Positions 33,647 through 42,530 of a stretch of DNA of 64,000 nucleotides are shown piece by piece. The notes under the pieces were generated by a model, which worked only from the letters and a program-made list of their open reading frames with translations, did not search any database and had not been told where the DNA came from. This DNA is from Arthrobacter sp. Soc17.1.1.1. GTDB lineage: Bacteria > Actinomycetota > Actinomycetes > Actinomycetales > Micrococcaceae. Location: assembly GCF_036867195.1 (NCBI RefSeq), contig NZ_JBAJII010000004.1, positions 40,888 through 104,887 of the forward strand, in the 5' to 3' direction. The number at the start of each line of letters is the position of its first letter. The first letter of the stretch is position 1. The position numbers were made by a program, and so were the translations under genes.

Positions 33647-34642
33647 ATGCCTATTTTCAGTGCACTCATCTCCGTGATCCTCGGACTCGGGGTCTCCTTG
33701 CTGATCTTCTGGAGCCTGAACTGGCTCGTTGAGAGGACCAACAACCGGTGGAAGACCCGGCTGCTGCCCTATGTTTTCCTCGCCCCGGTCTTCGTGCTTG
33801 TGTCGATCTTCCTCCTTTACCCGGCCCTGCGGACGGTCGTGCAGAGTTTCACGCAGACCAGTCAGCGGCGCGGTGAGGGCGACACTTTCGTCGGCCTTCA
33901 AAACTACAGCGAGCTGGTGACGGACCCCGGTTTCCTCGGGGTTCTGCTCAACAACCTCCTCTGGGTACTTGTCGTACCGGCCGTGAGCGTCATCATCGGC
34001 CTCACCGTGGCGATTCTCACGGACAAATTGGGTAAGCGCCGGGAAACGGCCTTCAAGTCCATGATCTTCCTGCCCATGGCCATCAGCGGTGTCGCAGCGG
34101 CCGTGACGTGGCGCTTCATCTACTTCTATGCGCCGCCGGGAAACCCGCAGATTTATCTGCTCAACGCCCTTTGGACGGGTGTCACCGGCCAGGACCCCGT
34201 CCCGTGGCTGACCTTGGACTCCGGACGCCTCAACAGTTTCCTCATCATGTGCATCGCCATATGGCTGCAGGTCGGCTTCGCGATGGTGCTCCTCTCCGCG
34301 GCCATTAAGGCCGTCCCGGAGGAAACCATCGAGGCCGCACGGCTCGACGGCGCGAGCGAGCGGCGGGCCTTCTTCCTGGTCATTGTTCCGCAGATTCGCG
34401 GCACGATCCTCGCGGTCTTCGTCACGGTGGTCATTTTCGTCATGAAGATCTTCGACATCATCTACGCGATGACCGGAGGCCAGTACAACACCAGTGTCCT
34501 CGCCGTGGATTTCTACTCCCAGCTGTTCAGCTTCCAGAATCCCGGCAAGGCAGCCGCCGTGGTCATTATCTTGATGATCGCTGTCGTGCCCCTCATCGTT
34601 TACCAGGTCCGCAGCTATAAAGCGCAGGAGGAACTCCGGTGA
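33647..34642 (+). CDS. ABC sugar transporter permease (MalF type)
   Basis: A 331-residue permease with about seven hydrophobic segments. The MalF-type coupling (EAA) loop is EAARLDGASERRAFFLVIVP near residue 230, and the FVGLQNYSELVTDPGF periplasmic motif near 85 is common to CUT1 permeases. The first helix (about 5-25) precedes a LLPYVFLAPVFVLVSIFLLYPAL segment. It lies 84 bp after the binding protein and overlaps the next permease start by 4 bp (GTGA). No ATPase gene is in the operon; a shared MsiK-type ATPase encoded elsewhere is usual for such actinobacterial importers. Confidence 0.9.
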   Translation: MPIFSALISVILGLGVSLLIFWSLNWLVERTNNRWKTRLLPYVFLAPVFVLVSIFLLYPALRTVVQSFTQTSQRRGEGDTFVGLQNYSELVTDPGFLGVLLNNLLWVLVVPAVSVIIGLTVAILTDKLGKRRETAFKSMIFLPMAISGVAAAVTWRFIYFYAPPGNPQIYLLNALWTGVTGQDPVPWLTLDSGRLNSFLIMCIAIWLQVGFAMVLLSAAIKAVPEETIEAARLDGASERRAFFLVIVPQIRGTILAVFVTVVIFVMKIFDIIYAMTGGQYNTSVLAVDFYSQLFSFQNPGKAAAVVIILMIAVVPLIVYQVRSYKAQEELR

Positions 34643-35586
34643 CAGTTATCCCAACCCCCGTGGTGGATTCAGACCACCGCCCCAGGACGGTCAATATCCA
34701 CCGGAAAAAACGACGCGTCAACGCCGCCGGCGAAGCCCAAAAACCTCACGTCCTCACCACCGTGATCATGGGCGTCATCGCCCTGGCGTGGCTCTTCCCC
34801 CTGATCGGCTTGCTCATCACGAGTTTCCGCACCAAGGCCGGAGTCGATGCCACCGGCTGGTGGACGGTCTTCGTTGACCCCTTCGGACAGGGTTGGACCG
34901 GGCAGAACTTCGTGGACGCGTGGGCTTCCCTGGACGTTGGCACCACCTTCTGGAACTCGGTCGCCGTCACCGTTCCCGCGACCGTCCTGCCGGTCATGAT
35001 CGCGGCTATGGCCGCCTACGCCTTCACGTTCTTTCAGTTCCGCGGCAAGGAAATCTACTTCGGTATCGTCCTTGGTCTGATGGTCGTCCCGGTCCAACTG
35101 GCCATCATCCCCGTCCTTCAACTGTTCGTCTGGTTCGGGGAGACCACCGGTATCCAGATCATCGGCCAGTATCCGGCCGCGTGGATCGTCCACGCGACGT
35201 TCGCGATGCCTCTGGCCATCTACATGCTCCGCAATTACATGCAGACACTGCCTAACTCCCTCATCGAGGCAGCTAAAATTGACGGCGCAAGCCACTTCCA
35301 GATTTTTTGGAGGCTTATCGTCCCTATGTCCGTCCCCGCCCTGGCATCCTTCGCAATTTTTCAGTTCCTCTGGGTCTGGAACGACTTCCTCGTCGCGTAC
35401 ATCTTCATCCAGAGCGGACCCAATGCCGTGATGACCCAAGGCCTTTACACGCTGCTCGGACAATACGGACAGGGCTGGCAGCGCGTCGCCGCCGGATCCT
35501 TCATCACTCTCGTGGTGCCCCTACTCATCTTCTTCGGACTGCAGCGCTTCTTCGTACGCGGACTCACCGCGGGCAGTGTGAAGTAG
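34639..35586 (+). CDS. ABC sugar transporter permease (MalG type)
   Basis: A 315-residue permease starting from GTG in a GTGA overlap with the upstream stop. A 40-residue basic N-terminus (HRKKRRVNAAGEAQKPH) precedes six helices. The EAA loop IEAAKIDGASHFQIFWRLIVP (about 210-230) and the LPNSLIEAA lead-in are diagnostic of MalG-type CUT1 permeases. It forms a heterodimeric channel with the preceding gene product. The operon probably ends here, 46 bp before the broken LacI gene. Confidence 0.9.
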   Translation: MTVIPTPVVDSDHRPRTVNIHRKKRRVNAAGEAQKPHVLTTVIMGVIALAWLFPLIGLLITSFRTKAGVDATGWWTVFVDPFGQGWTGQNFVDAWASLDVGTTFWNSVAVTVPATVLPVMIAAMAAYAFTFFQFRGKEIYFGIVLGLMVVPVQLAIIPVLQLFVWFGETTGIQIIGQYPAAWIVHATFAMPLAIYMLRNYMQTLPNSLIEAAKIDGASHFQIFWRLIVPMSVPALASFAIFQFLWVWNDFLVAYIFIQSGPNAVMTQGLYTLLGQYGQGWQRVAAGSFITLVVPLLIFFGLQRFFVRGLTAGSVK

Positions 35587-35632
35587 CTCCGACGGGGCCC
35601 GCAGAACTACCACCAAAGCAGGCAGGGGAACT

Positions 35633-36202
35633 ATGGCAACGATGGATGACGTGGCCGCCGTCGCTGGAGTGTCGGGTGCCACGGTATCCCGTGTGCTCAA
35701 CGGAACAGGGGGCGTGAGCGTCTCCACAAAGCACAGGGTTGAAGCAGCCCTTACCAGCGTGGGCTACCACCACAACCGAGTCGCAGGGTCTCTCGCAGGC
35801 GGACGGACGATGATGATCGGTGTCGCCCTCCCATTTCAGGGCTTTCCGGCCTCCACGGTACTAGGTGTCGTCGTCCGCATAGCAGCCAACCATAATTATG
35901 CGGTCCTGGTCGGAGAGTCCGGCAATGACCCCTCGTCCAACCTAAGAACCCTGAACAGTTTCATTGAACGCCGCGTGGACGGCATCATCTTCGCCGCAGA
36001 GGAGGTCCTCGTACCACCAGAGCCACTGGTAGAAAAGGTTCCGCTCATATTTCTTGATCCCCGCCGCATAACTGGCTATCTCGCGCAATCTAACCCCACC
36101 GAGAACCGGGGAACCCTCAGCCTCCATGCGGCTCGAATGGGTAGGCAGAGCGCCGAACGCCTCCTGCAGGCGATCCAGCGAGACCCCAAGCCGGTGCTCT
36201 AA
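35633..36202 (+). pseudogene. LacI-family regulator with internal deletion
   Basis: The frame starts MATMDDVAAVAGVSGATVSR, a normal LacI HTH, and continues through RRVDGIIFAAEEVLVPPEPL. After about residue 148 (IFLDPRRITGYLAQSNPTEN) it jumps to RGTLSLHAARMGRQSAERLLQ, which in intact family members lies near residue 275-300 after the effector domain. About 120-130 residues are missing. The chain then stops at TAA 36200, while the following codons (PADRSNSA) look like the rest of the tail, so a nonsense change is also likely. DNA binding may survive, but sugar control should not. Confidence 0.75.
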
Positions 36203-36263
36203 CCAGCTGACCGATCTAACTCAGCCCGACAGGTACGCCCTCACAGTAGAAAGGCGAGTCTCG

Positions 36264-36419
36264 ATGTCAACGCAAGAGGCCAGCGACGAGCCACAAACCT
36301 GCCCGCACTGCGGGCAAGTCCTGCATGACGAACCCGTCGTCGTCGATCACGCGCTACGCGTCGCACTGGCCTGCATCCAGCACGGCATCGCAACCATCGC
36401 AGACCCCTTCATCCCGTAA
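36264..36419 (+). CDS. Small putative zinc-ribbon peptide
   Basis: A 51-residue protein starting MSTQEASDEPQTCPHCGQVL. The CPHC pair and later His and Cys residues could bind one zinc ion, but a second CxxC is absent. AAAGGCGAG precedes the ATG. It sits between two broken sugar-metabolism genes. The family is unknown; moderate to low support. Confidence 0.4.
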   Translation: MSTQEASDEPQTCPHCGQVLHDEPVVVDHALRVALACIQHGIATIADPFIP

Positions 36420-36484
36420 TTCAGCTTCGCTGTCGTTGCCCCCAGGTCCTCACGATTGGACCTCCAACCACACCCTGGAAGACT

Positions 36485-37750
36485 GTGCCCTTCACTTCTC
36501 ACATCCTGACCAAAGATCACATTCGGGCCGAGCTTTCTTCGATGCGCCACCCGACGACGTCGGACGCCAACTGGCAGTCCTTCCAGGCACGCTTTCGACA
36601 CCGAGTTCCCCCGGCTACAGGCGCTGTTCCACCGCATCTACGGCCCCGGGGCGGACGGCGAGCCGCTGCAGGTGGCGCTCGACGCCGCGGCATCCTGGCA
36701 GGACCGGCCCGCGGGCCTCAAGGCTCTCGACGCATCCCGTGCCATGGCACCGGACTGGTTCTCCTCCCACCGGATGCTCGGCGGCGTCTGCCACGTGGAT
36801 CTCTACGCCGGGGATCTCGTCGGCCTCCGGGCGCGGATCCCCTACTTCCGCGAGCTCGGCCTCACCTACCTGCACCTCATGCCGCTGTTCCGGGCGCCCG
36901 AGGAGAACTCCGACGGCGGGTATGCGGTCTTGAGCGCCGGCACGAGATCCCGGAGGGCACGGCCTGGGTCAACTACGTGCGCAGCCATGACGACATCGGC
37001 TGGACGTTCTCCGACGAAGATGCCGCCGAGCTCGGCATCAACGGCCACGACCACCGCCGCTTCCTCAACGCGTTCTACGTCGACCGGTTCCCCGACAACT
37101 TCGCGCGCGGCCTCCCGTTCCAGGACAACCCCCGCACCGGGGACTGCCGCGTTTCGGGCACCACGGCATCCCTCGCCGGACTCGAAGCCGGACTGGAGGC
37201 GGGCGACCCCGTTGAGTGCCGTGCCGCCGTCGCCCGGATCCTGCCCGCCCACTCAATCATCCCCAGCACCGGCGGCATCCCGCTGCTCTACCTCGGCGAC
37301 GAAGTGGGCCAACTCAACGACTACGGCTACCTGGATGATCCGGCTAAGGCGGAGGACAGCCGGTGGGTCGGCCGGCCCACCTACCCCGCGGAGCGCTACG
37401 CGACCCGGCAGGACGCTGCGACGGACGCCGGAGCCATCTTTCCGCGGCTCCGCCACCTCATCGACGTCCGGAAGTGCACGCCGGAACTCGCCGGCGAACA
37501 GCTACTCCCCTTCCATACGAACAACGCCCACGTCCTCGGCTACCAGCGCCCCGGCCCGCCCGACGCGCTGGGAGAACCAGAACCGACCGTCGTCGTCCTC
37601 GCGAACTTCGCGGACACCCCGCAGCACATCAGCGCCGAGACACTCTCGGGCCTGCCGGGCACAGCACAGGAACTTATCGGTGGGCAGCAGGCATTCCTGA
37701 GCACGGGCATAACCCTCGAACCCCACGGCGTCCGCTGGTACCGAATCTAA
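36485..37750 (+). pseudogene. Amylosucrase-like GH13 enzyme, frameshifted and internally deleted
   Basis: The N-terminal part (SDANWQSFQARF) shifts frame at about 36591 to FDTEFPRLQALFHRIYG, which continues through DWFSSHRMLGGVCHVDLYAG and LTYLHLMPLFRAPEENSDGG to 36930. There the sequence switches back to RRHEIPEGTAWVNYVRSHDDIGWTF and the normal C-terminus. In amylosucrases the segment between these points (about 200 residues) carries the catalytic Asp and Glu of the TIM barrel, so it has been lost. The HDDIGW (transition-state Asp) is retained. This copy cannot be active. TAA overlaps a downstream ATG (TAATG). Confidence 0.85.
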
Positions 37751-37776
37751 TGTTTCGTCTCGAGAAAGAATCAGTA

Positions 37777-39930
37777 ATGACCTTCCATTTGTCCGTGGCG
37801 GACACGAGCGTCGTCATCGACGCATCTGCACCCGGGGTCCCGGCCATCCTGCACTGGGGACCGTCCCTGGGGGCTCTGAGTGAGCAGCACCTTTCAGCAT
37901 TGGTGGCATCACTGGTGCCACAGCATGTTTCCGGGGGGCTCGATGTCCCGGCTCGACTGTCCGTCATGCCGCAGGAAGCGTTCGGCTGGCAGGGAACTCC
38001 AGGCTTCACTGGCCACCGCCAGGGCACACATATCTTTCCCGCGTTCCGCCTCACCTCGATTGAACAGACGGACGTAGATGGGGGTCAGCGCGTAGCGTTC
38101 ACGGCCGATGATGAGGTCGCCGGTCTTCGCGCTAGCGGGTCGATCAGCCTCACCGCCGCTGGTGTTCTGCGCCAGCAGCTGTCGGTGACGAACACCGGTG
38201 AGTCCGACTACGAGGTGCGGTCCTTGCTGGCCGTTGTTCCCCTGCCGGATTCAGCGGTCGAGGTCCTGGACACAACCGGGCGTCATCTGCGTGAGCGGAG
38301 CCCGCAACGCTATGCGCTCACCCAAGGGAGCCACCGGAGGGAAAGCCGGCGTGGCAGGCCCGGCGCCGATGCCACCGTGGTGCTGGCTGCCGGCACTCGG
38401 TCCTTCGGATTCGAGACAGGTCTGGTGCACGCCGTGCACCTGGCCTGGAGTGGAAATCATCAACTCAGCGCCGAGAAGACTCCGACCGGTCAGGCCTTCC
38501 TCAGCGCCGGTGAACTGCTCCTCCCGGAAGAAATAATCCTTGCCCCCGGTGAAACCTATGCTGCCCCCGAGATGCTGGCCTCGTGGGGCAATGGGCTCAA
38601 CGAGCTGTCCGCCCGCTTCCATGAGGAGGTCCGGGCGCGCCCGGTTCACCCCGTCAGACCCCGACCTGTCACCCTCAATACGTGGGAGGCCGTGTACTTC
38701 GACCACGACCTGGGACGTCTGACCCGTCTCGCGGATACGGCCGCTGCCTTGGGCGTAGAGCGGTTTGTCCTCGATGACGGCTGGTTCGATGGCCGTCGCG
38801 ATGACACTTCGAGCCTGGGCGACTGGTTCGTCGACCCCGATGTCTGGCCCGACGGTTTGTCCCCGCTGATCGACCACGTGCGCGGCCTCGGCATGGAGTT
38901 CGGGCTCTGGTTCGAACCAGAGATGATCAACCTCGACTCCAAACTCGCAGAGGCCCATCCCGAATGGATCATTCAGGCCGAAGGCAGGCTCCCGATATCG
39001 GGCCGGCAGCAGCACGTCCTGAACCTGGCCATTCCCGAGGCGTACAACTACATCCTGGAGTGCATTGACTCCATCCTCAGCGCCCATGACATCGCCTACA
39101 TCAAGTGGGACCACAACCGGGACCTGCTCGACTCAGCCGACGCGAGCACCGGGCGCCCCGTCGTCCACAGCAACGTCCAGGCCCTCTACCGCCTGATGCG
39201 CACCCTCAAGGACCGGCACCCCGGACTGGAGATCGAAAGCTGCGCCTCCGGTGGAGCCCGCGTGGACCTCGGCGTGCTCCAGCACACCGACCGTATCTGG
39301 ACCAGTGACTGCATCGATCCGATCGAGCGCCTGACCATCCAGAAGTACACCGGGATCCTCCTACCGCCCGAACTCATGGGAATGCACATCAGCGGACCCA
39401 CCTCCCACTCCACCGGACGCACCCACACCCTGCCCTTCCGGGCCGCGACCGCGATCTTCGGCCACTACGGCATCGAATGGGACATCTCGAAGCTCACCGC
39501 CACCGAGACCGAGCACCTCAAGGAGTGGATCGACCTTCACCTTCAATGGCGGGACATCCTCCACACCGGACACGTCGTCCACGCGGACCTGCCCGACCCG
39601 GCAATGGATCTCCGCGGAACCGTCGCGTCCGACAAGTCCGCTGCCCTCTTCGCCTACTCCCTCACCGCCTCCAGCGCGTCCTACCCACCAGGAAAACTCA
39701 CCTTCCCGGGCCTCGACCCACACCGCGCCTACGCGGTGCGACTCTCCAGCCCCTACACATCCCTGCCCGGCAACGGCCAGTCACCCCTCGCCTGGGCAGA
39801 AGCGTCTCTGACAGGAAACCCCCTGGAACTTACCGGACGCACCCTCTCCCACGTCGGCATCCAGGCACCTGTCCTGTTCCCGGAGCAGTCCATCCTGATC
39901 GAGTTCCATACAGCCGGTGGGAGTGTCTAA
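37777..39930 (+). CDS. Glycoside hydrolase family 36 alpha-galactosidase
   Basis: A 717-residue cytoplasmic enzyme. An N-terminal beta-supersandwich (about 1-290) precedes a TIM barrel with TLNTWEAVYFDHDLGRLTRL, FVLDDGWFDGRRDDTSSLGD, LWFEPEMINLDSKL, IKWDHNRD (nucleophile Asp445) and IESCASGGARVDLGVLQ then WTSDCIDP (acid/base Asp near 511). Length and motif order match bacterial GH36 enzymes that release galactose from raffinose, melibiose or stachyose. GAGAAAG supports ATG 37777; an ATG at 37750 overlapping the previous stop is an alternative. It completes the oligosaccharide pathway with the importer and GH32. Confidence 0.93.
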   Translation: MTFHLSVADTSVVIDASAPGVPAILHWGPSLGALSEQHLSALVASLVPQHVSGGLDVPARLSVMPQEAFGWQGTPGFTGHRQGTHIFPAFRLTSIEQTDVDGGQRVAFTADDEVAGLRASGSISLTAAGVLRQQLSVTNTGESDYEVRSLLAVVPLPDSAVEVLDTTGRHLRERSPQRYALTQGSHRRESRRGRPGADATVVLAAGTRSFGFETGLVHAVHLAWSGNHQLSAEKTPTGQAFLSAGELLLPEEIILAPGETYAAPEMLASWGNGLNELSARFHEEVRARPVHPVRPRPVTLNTWEAVYFDHDLGRLTRLADTAAALGVERFVLDDGWFDGRRDDTSSLGDWFVDPDVWPDGLSPLIDHVRGLGMEFGLWFEPEMINLDSKLAEAHPEWIIQAEGRLPISGRQQHVLNLAIPEAYNYILECIDSILSAHDIAYIKWDHNRDLLDSADASTGRPVVHSNVQALYRLMRTLKDRHPGLEIESCASGGARVDLGVLQHTDRIWTSDCIDPIERLTIQKYTGILLPPELMGMHISGPTSHSTGRTHTLPFRAATAIFGHYGIEWDISKLTATETEHLKEWIDLHLQWRDILHTGHVVHADLPDPAMDLRGTVASDKSAALFAYSLTASSASYPPGKLTFPGLDPHRAYAVRLSSPYTSLPGNGQSPLAWAEASLTGNPLELTGRTLSHVGIQAPVLFPEQSILIEFHTAGGSV

Positions 39931-40272
39931 GTGGCGGTGGGCTTGCGATCGACAACCAAGCGCCGTAGCGACTCCGAGCCCCGCCAATCAACCGTGAATA
40001 ACCCCGCCATTTTGACGAAAGTTCACACTCTTGCTTCTGCTGCTGAGTGTTCTATGGACGGTCGTTCTTGATGCATTACCTCGGGATATCTAGCAGCAGC
40101 GTCTTCACCTGTTTGGCAAAGCGGTTCCCGGCTGGGAGAGTGCCGGACTAATTCCCTCGCACCGGGCCGCGGCAGCGCGCCGGGGTTTGGTGGGGAGGGG
40201 TGTGGGGCAAGTGACGAGCGCGGGGACAGTCCAGGGTGCGGCGCTCTGATGGTGACTTCCGGGGCCTTGCGC
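39931..40272. other. Intergenic region between convergent genes
   Basis: 342 bp with no convincing gene. No strong hairpin with a U-tract is seen. Confidence 0.4.
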
Positions 40273-41421
40273 TTAGCTATGCTCCATTGATCGGGCGACT
40301 TCGATGAGGATTCGCGTGCAGTCGATGGTGTCGGTGATGCTCGCCCATTCGACATCGGCGTGGGCGCCTTCTCCGCCGGGACCGAAAAGGACTGTCGGGA
40401 TCCCGCGGGAGGCGATGAAGGCGGAATCGGCCCAGTAGCTCATACCGACGACGTCAGGGCTGCCGCTCCGCACACCCGTGTATGCGCCGGCGAGGGCGGT
40501 TACGAGCGGGTGATCGACCGAAGTTTCGAGCGGCGGGCGGCACATCGTGGTGCGTGCTTCGGCGACGAACTGCCCGTCCGCCTCAGAGCATTCCTTCAGC
40601 AGCCGGCGGATGCCGTCTTCAACGTCCTCAACACTCTGGCTTGGGAGTGTGCGGTGCTCGATGGTTACGAGGCAGCGTTCGGGGATGGTTGAGGCTTCCT
40701 GTCCGCCCTGAATGAGCGAGGCATGCACGATCGAGGGCCCAAGGAGCGGGTGAGCCCTGGTGGCGAGGGAAGCGTTGAGACGCTCGAGGCCAGTCAGTAA
40801 GGCCCCGGTTCTGGCGATCGCGTCGACGCCGAGGTGGGGGCGTGAGCCGTGCGCGGCGACGCCTTTGACCTCGATCTCGGTCCAGACGAATCCGCGGTGC
40901 GCGACGCCGATGGCCATCTCTGTTGGCTCCGTGACGATTGCGGCGTCTGCTTCGAGGCGTCCCAGGATGCGCTGGATGCCGAGGCTGCCGTGCTCCTCGT
41001 CCGCGACCGCGGCAACGACCACGTTGACGCCGATGCCCTGCCGTGCAACTTCCCGGCACGCGATGAGCGCGGCGGCGAGGCCGGCCTTCATGTCGTAGGC
41101 GCCGCGCCCGTAGAGGCAGTCGCCCTCGATCCGCGGTTCGAGCGGGTCCGCCATGGCACCGAAGCCCACGGTGTCCAGGTGCCCGCACAGGAGCAGCGTG
41201 GGGAAACCTGCGTGTGGGGGTCCGCTACGAAGGAGGACGCTCGGTCTTCCGTCTTTGTCGTCGATGATGTCGGCGGACAGCCCCTGGTCCACCGCCCATT
41301 GACTGAGGTGGGCTGCGATCGCGGACTCCCCGTTCCCATCCGGCGCGAGGGAGGGGTTGACCGAGGGGATCCTGACCAGGTCCTGGAGGAGTCGGGTGAC
41401 CTCGTTGCCGAGAGTGTCCAT
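40273..41421 (-). CDS. M20 family metallo-deacylase (ArgE/DapE/YgeY-like)
   Basis: A 382-residue M20 peptidase-fold enzyme. LLLCGHLDTVGFG (first zinc His), LYGRGAYDMKAGLAAALIA (bridging Asp), AAVADEEHGSLGI (catalytic Glu-Glu), a lid domain with HRGFVWTEIEVKGVAAHGSRPHLGVDAI, and the final GPGGEGAHADVEWASI His are all present. Such enzymes remove N-acyl or carbamoyl groups or split dipeptides. Starting at ATG 41421, it is the last gene of a three-gene leftward operon with a diaminopropionate ammonia-lyase-like gene 2 bp upstream, as ygeY is beside ygeX in E. coli. Confidence 0.85.
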   Translation of the reverse strand: MDTLGNEVTRLLQDLVRIPSVNPSLAPDGNGESAIAAHLSQWAVDQGLSADIIDDKDGRPSVLLRSGPPHAGFPTLLLCGHLDTVGFGAMADPLEPRIEGDCLYGRGAYDMKAGLAAALIACREVARQGIGVNVVVAAVADEEHGSLGIQRILGRLEADAAIVTEPTEMAIGVAHRGFVWTEIEVKGVAAHGSRPHLGVDAIARTGALLTGLERLNASLATRAHPLLGPSIVHASLIQGGQEASTIPERCLVTIEHRTLPSQSVEDVEDGIRRLLKECSEADGQFVAEARTTMCRPPLETSVDHPLVTALAGAYTGVRSGSPDVVGMSYWADSAFIASRGIPTVLFGPGGEGAHADVEWASITDTIDCTRILIEVARSMEHS

Positions 41422-41423
41422 TG

Positions 41424-42530
41424 TCAGCGCCGTCCTTCGTTCGCCGCCGCGCCTTCGGTGCTCAGCAGGACGACGCATGCGTCGGGGCCGAGACCGAGGA
41501 TCTCGGCGCCCTCGGGGGCGGCCCAGGCGGCGGTGAGTCCGGCAAGCGACGCGGCACCGCATGGTCCGACGGGGATGCCCTCTTGATGAAGGAATTCGAG
41601 GGCCTGCTGGGCCTCGGAGTCGGTGACCCCGATTGCCGCGTCGAGGCTTGCATGAATGGGAGGCCAGGCTGTTGCGGACACCGTTCCGCAGTTCAGCCCG
41701 GTCATGGAGGTCGGGGCTGAGGTGTCCACGCTGACGGGCCGACTGGCGGCGAGGGACGCGGTGACGCAAGCGGCGGTTGCGGGTTCGACGGCCAGGACAC
41801 TCGGCCGGATGAGTCTGTCCGCGGCACGGTAGTGCTGGAGGGCTGCCTGCAGGAGGGACCCGACCCCGGTCGGCACGGCCACGGTCGTGGCCGGTTCGGG
41901 AAGCTGTTGATCGATCTCGGCGAACAGCGTGGAGTAGCCGTCGATGATCCAGGCGGGGGTTTCCTCGTAGCCCTGCCATGCCGTGTCCTGGATGAGCAGC
42001 TCGCGCCCTGTTGTCTCGGCCGCTGCGAGGGCTACGGCGTTGTCGTAGATGACACCGGTGTCGATGACGGTGGCGCCCTCCCCACGGATGGCTTCCGCGG
42101 TGCTTTCCGGCAGGCCGCCCGGGACGTAGATCCGGGCGGGCAGGTCCAGGAGGCGGGCCATGTAAGCCAGCGCGCGGCCGTGGTTGCCGTCGGTGGCGGT
42201 AATGAGTGTGGTCCGATTGTCGGCCGCCAGGGTTTGGAGTTCCTGCAGTGTCCGTGCCGGGGGTTTGCCCGCCGTGGCGCTGATCGCCCGGTTCACGGCC
42301 CAGGAGGCGCCGAGGACTTTGAAGGCGGGCAGGCCCAGGCGGTCGGATTCGTCCTTGACCCAGACCGAGGCGACGCCCCAGCGTTCAGCCAGGGTCGGCA
42401 CTGGAATGAGGGGGCTGGGGGCGTAGCCGGGCATGCTGCGGTGGAACTCCGACGCAGGGGTGGGCTCGTCTGCGAAGACCCAGGGTTCGGGGCGCCGAGT
42501 GAAGGACCAAGGGCGAACGGTGACGGTCAT
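41424..42530 (-). CDS. Diaminopropionate ammonia-lyase-like PLP enzyme
   Basis: A 368-residue fold-type II PLP enzyme. VWVKDESDRLGLPAFKVLGASWA contains the PLP lysine (AFK), and TATDGNHGRALAYMARLLDLPARIYVPGG the Asn-Gly-His-Gly loop. VAVPTGVGSLLQAAL is the phosphate-binding Gly-rich site and LNCGTVSATAWP the DpaL hallmark. DpaL converts 2,3-diaminopropionate to pyruvate and ammonia. Its start overlaps the upstream stop by 4 bp (ATGA). Slightly shorter than E. coli YgeX, but the signature residues are intact. Confidence 0.85.
   Translation of the reverse strand: MTVTVRPWSFTRRPEPWVFADEPTPASEFHRSMPGYAPSPLIPVPTLAERWGVASVWVKDESDRLGLPAFKVLGASWAVNRAISATAGKPPARTLQELQTLAADNRTTLITATDGNHGRALAYMARLLDLPARIYVPGGLPESTAEAIRGEGATVIDTGVIYDNAVALAAAETTGRELLIQDTAWQGYEETPAWIIDGYSTLFAEIDQQLPEPATTVAVPTGVGSLLQAALQHYRAADRLIRPSVLAVEPATAACVTASLAASRPVSVDTSAPTSMTGLNCGTVSATAWPPIHASLDAAIGVTDSEAQQALEFLHQEGIPVGPCGAASLAGLTAAWAAPEGAEILGLGPDACVVLLSTEGAAANEGRR

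Noticed and set aside
36264..36419. Continuation of the broken LacI gene
   Set aside because: The frame differs and the sequence (CPHCGQVL) has no LacI similarity; it has its own ribosome site.
40849..41586. Open frame opposite the M20 deacylase
   Set aside because: Antisense shadow of a gene with all M20 metal motifs.
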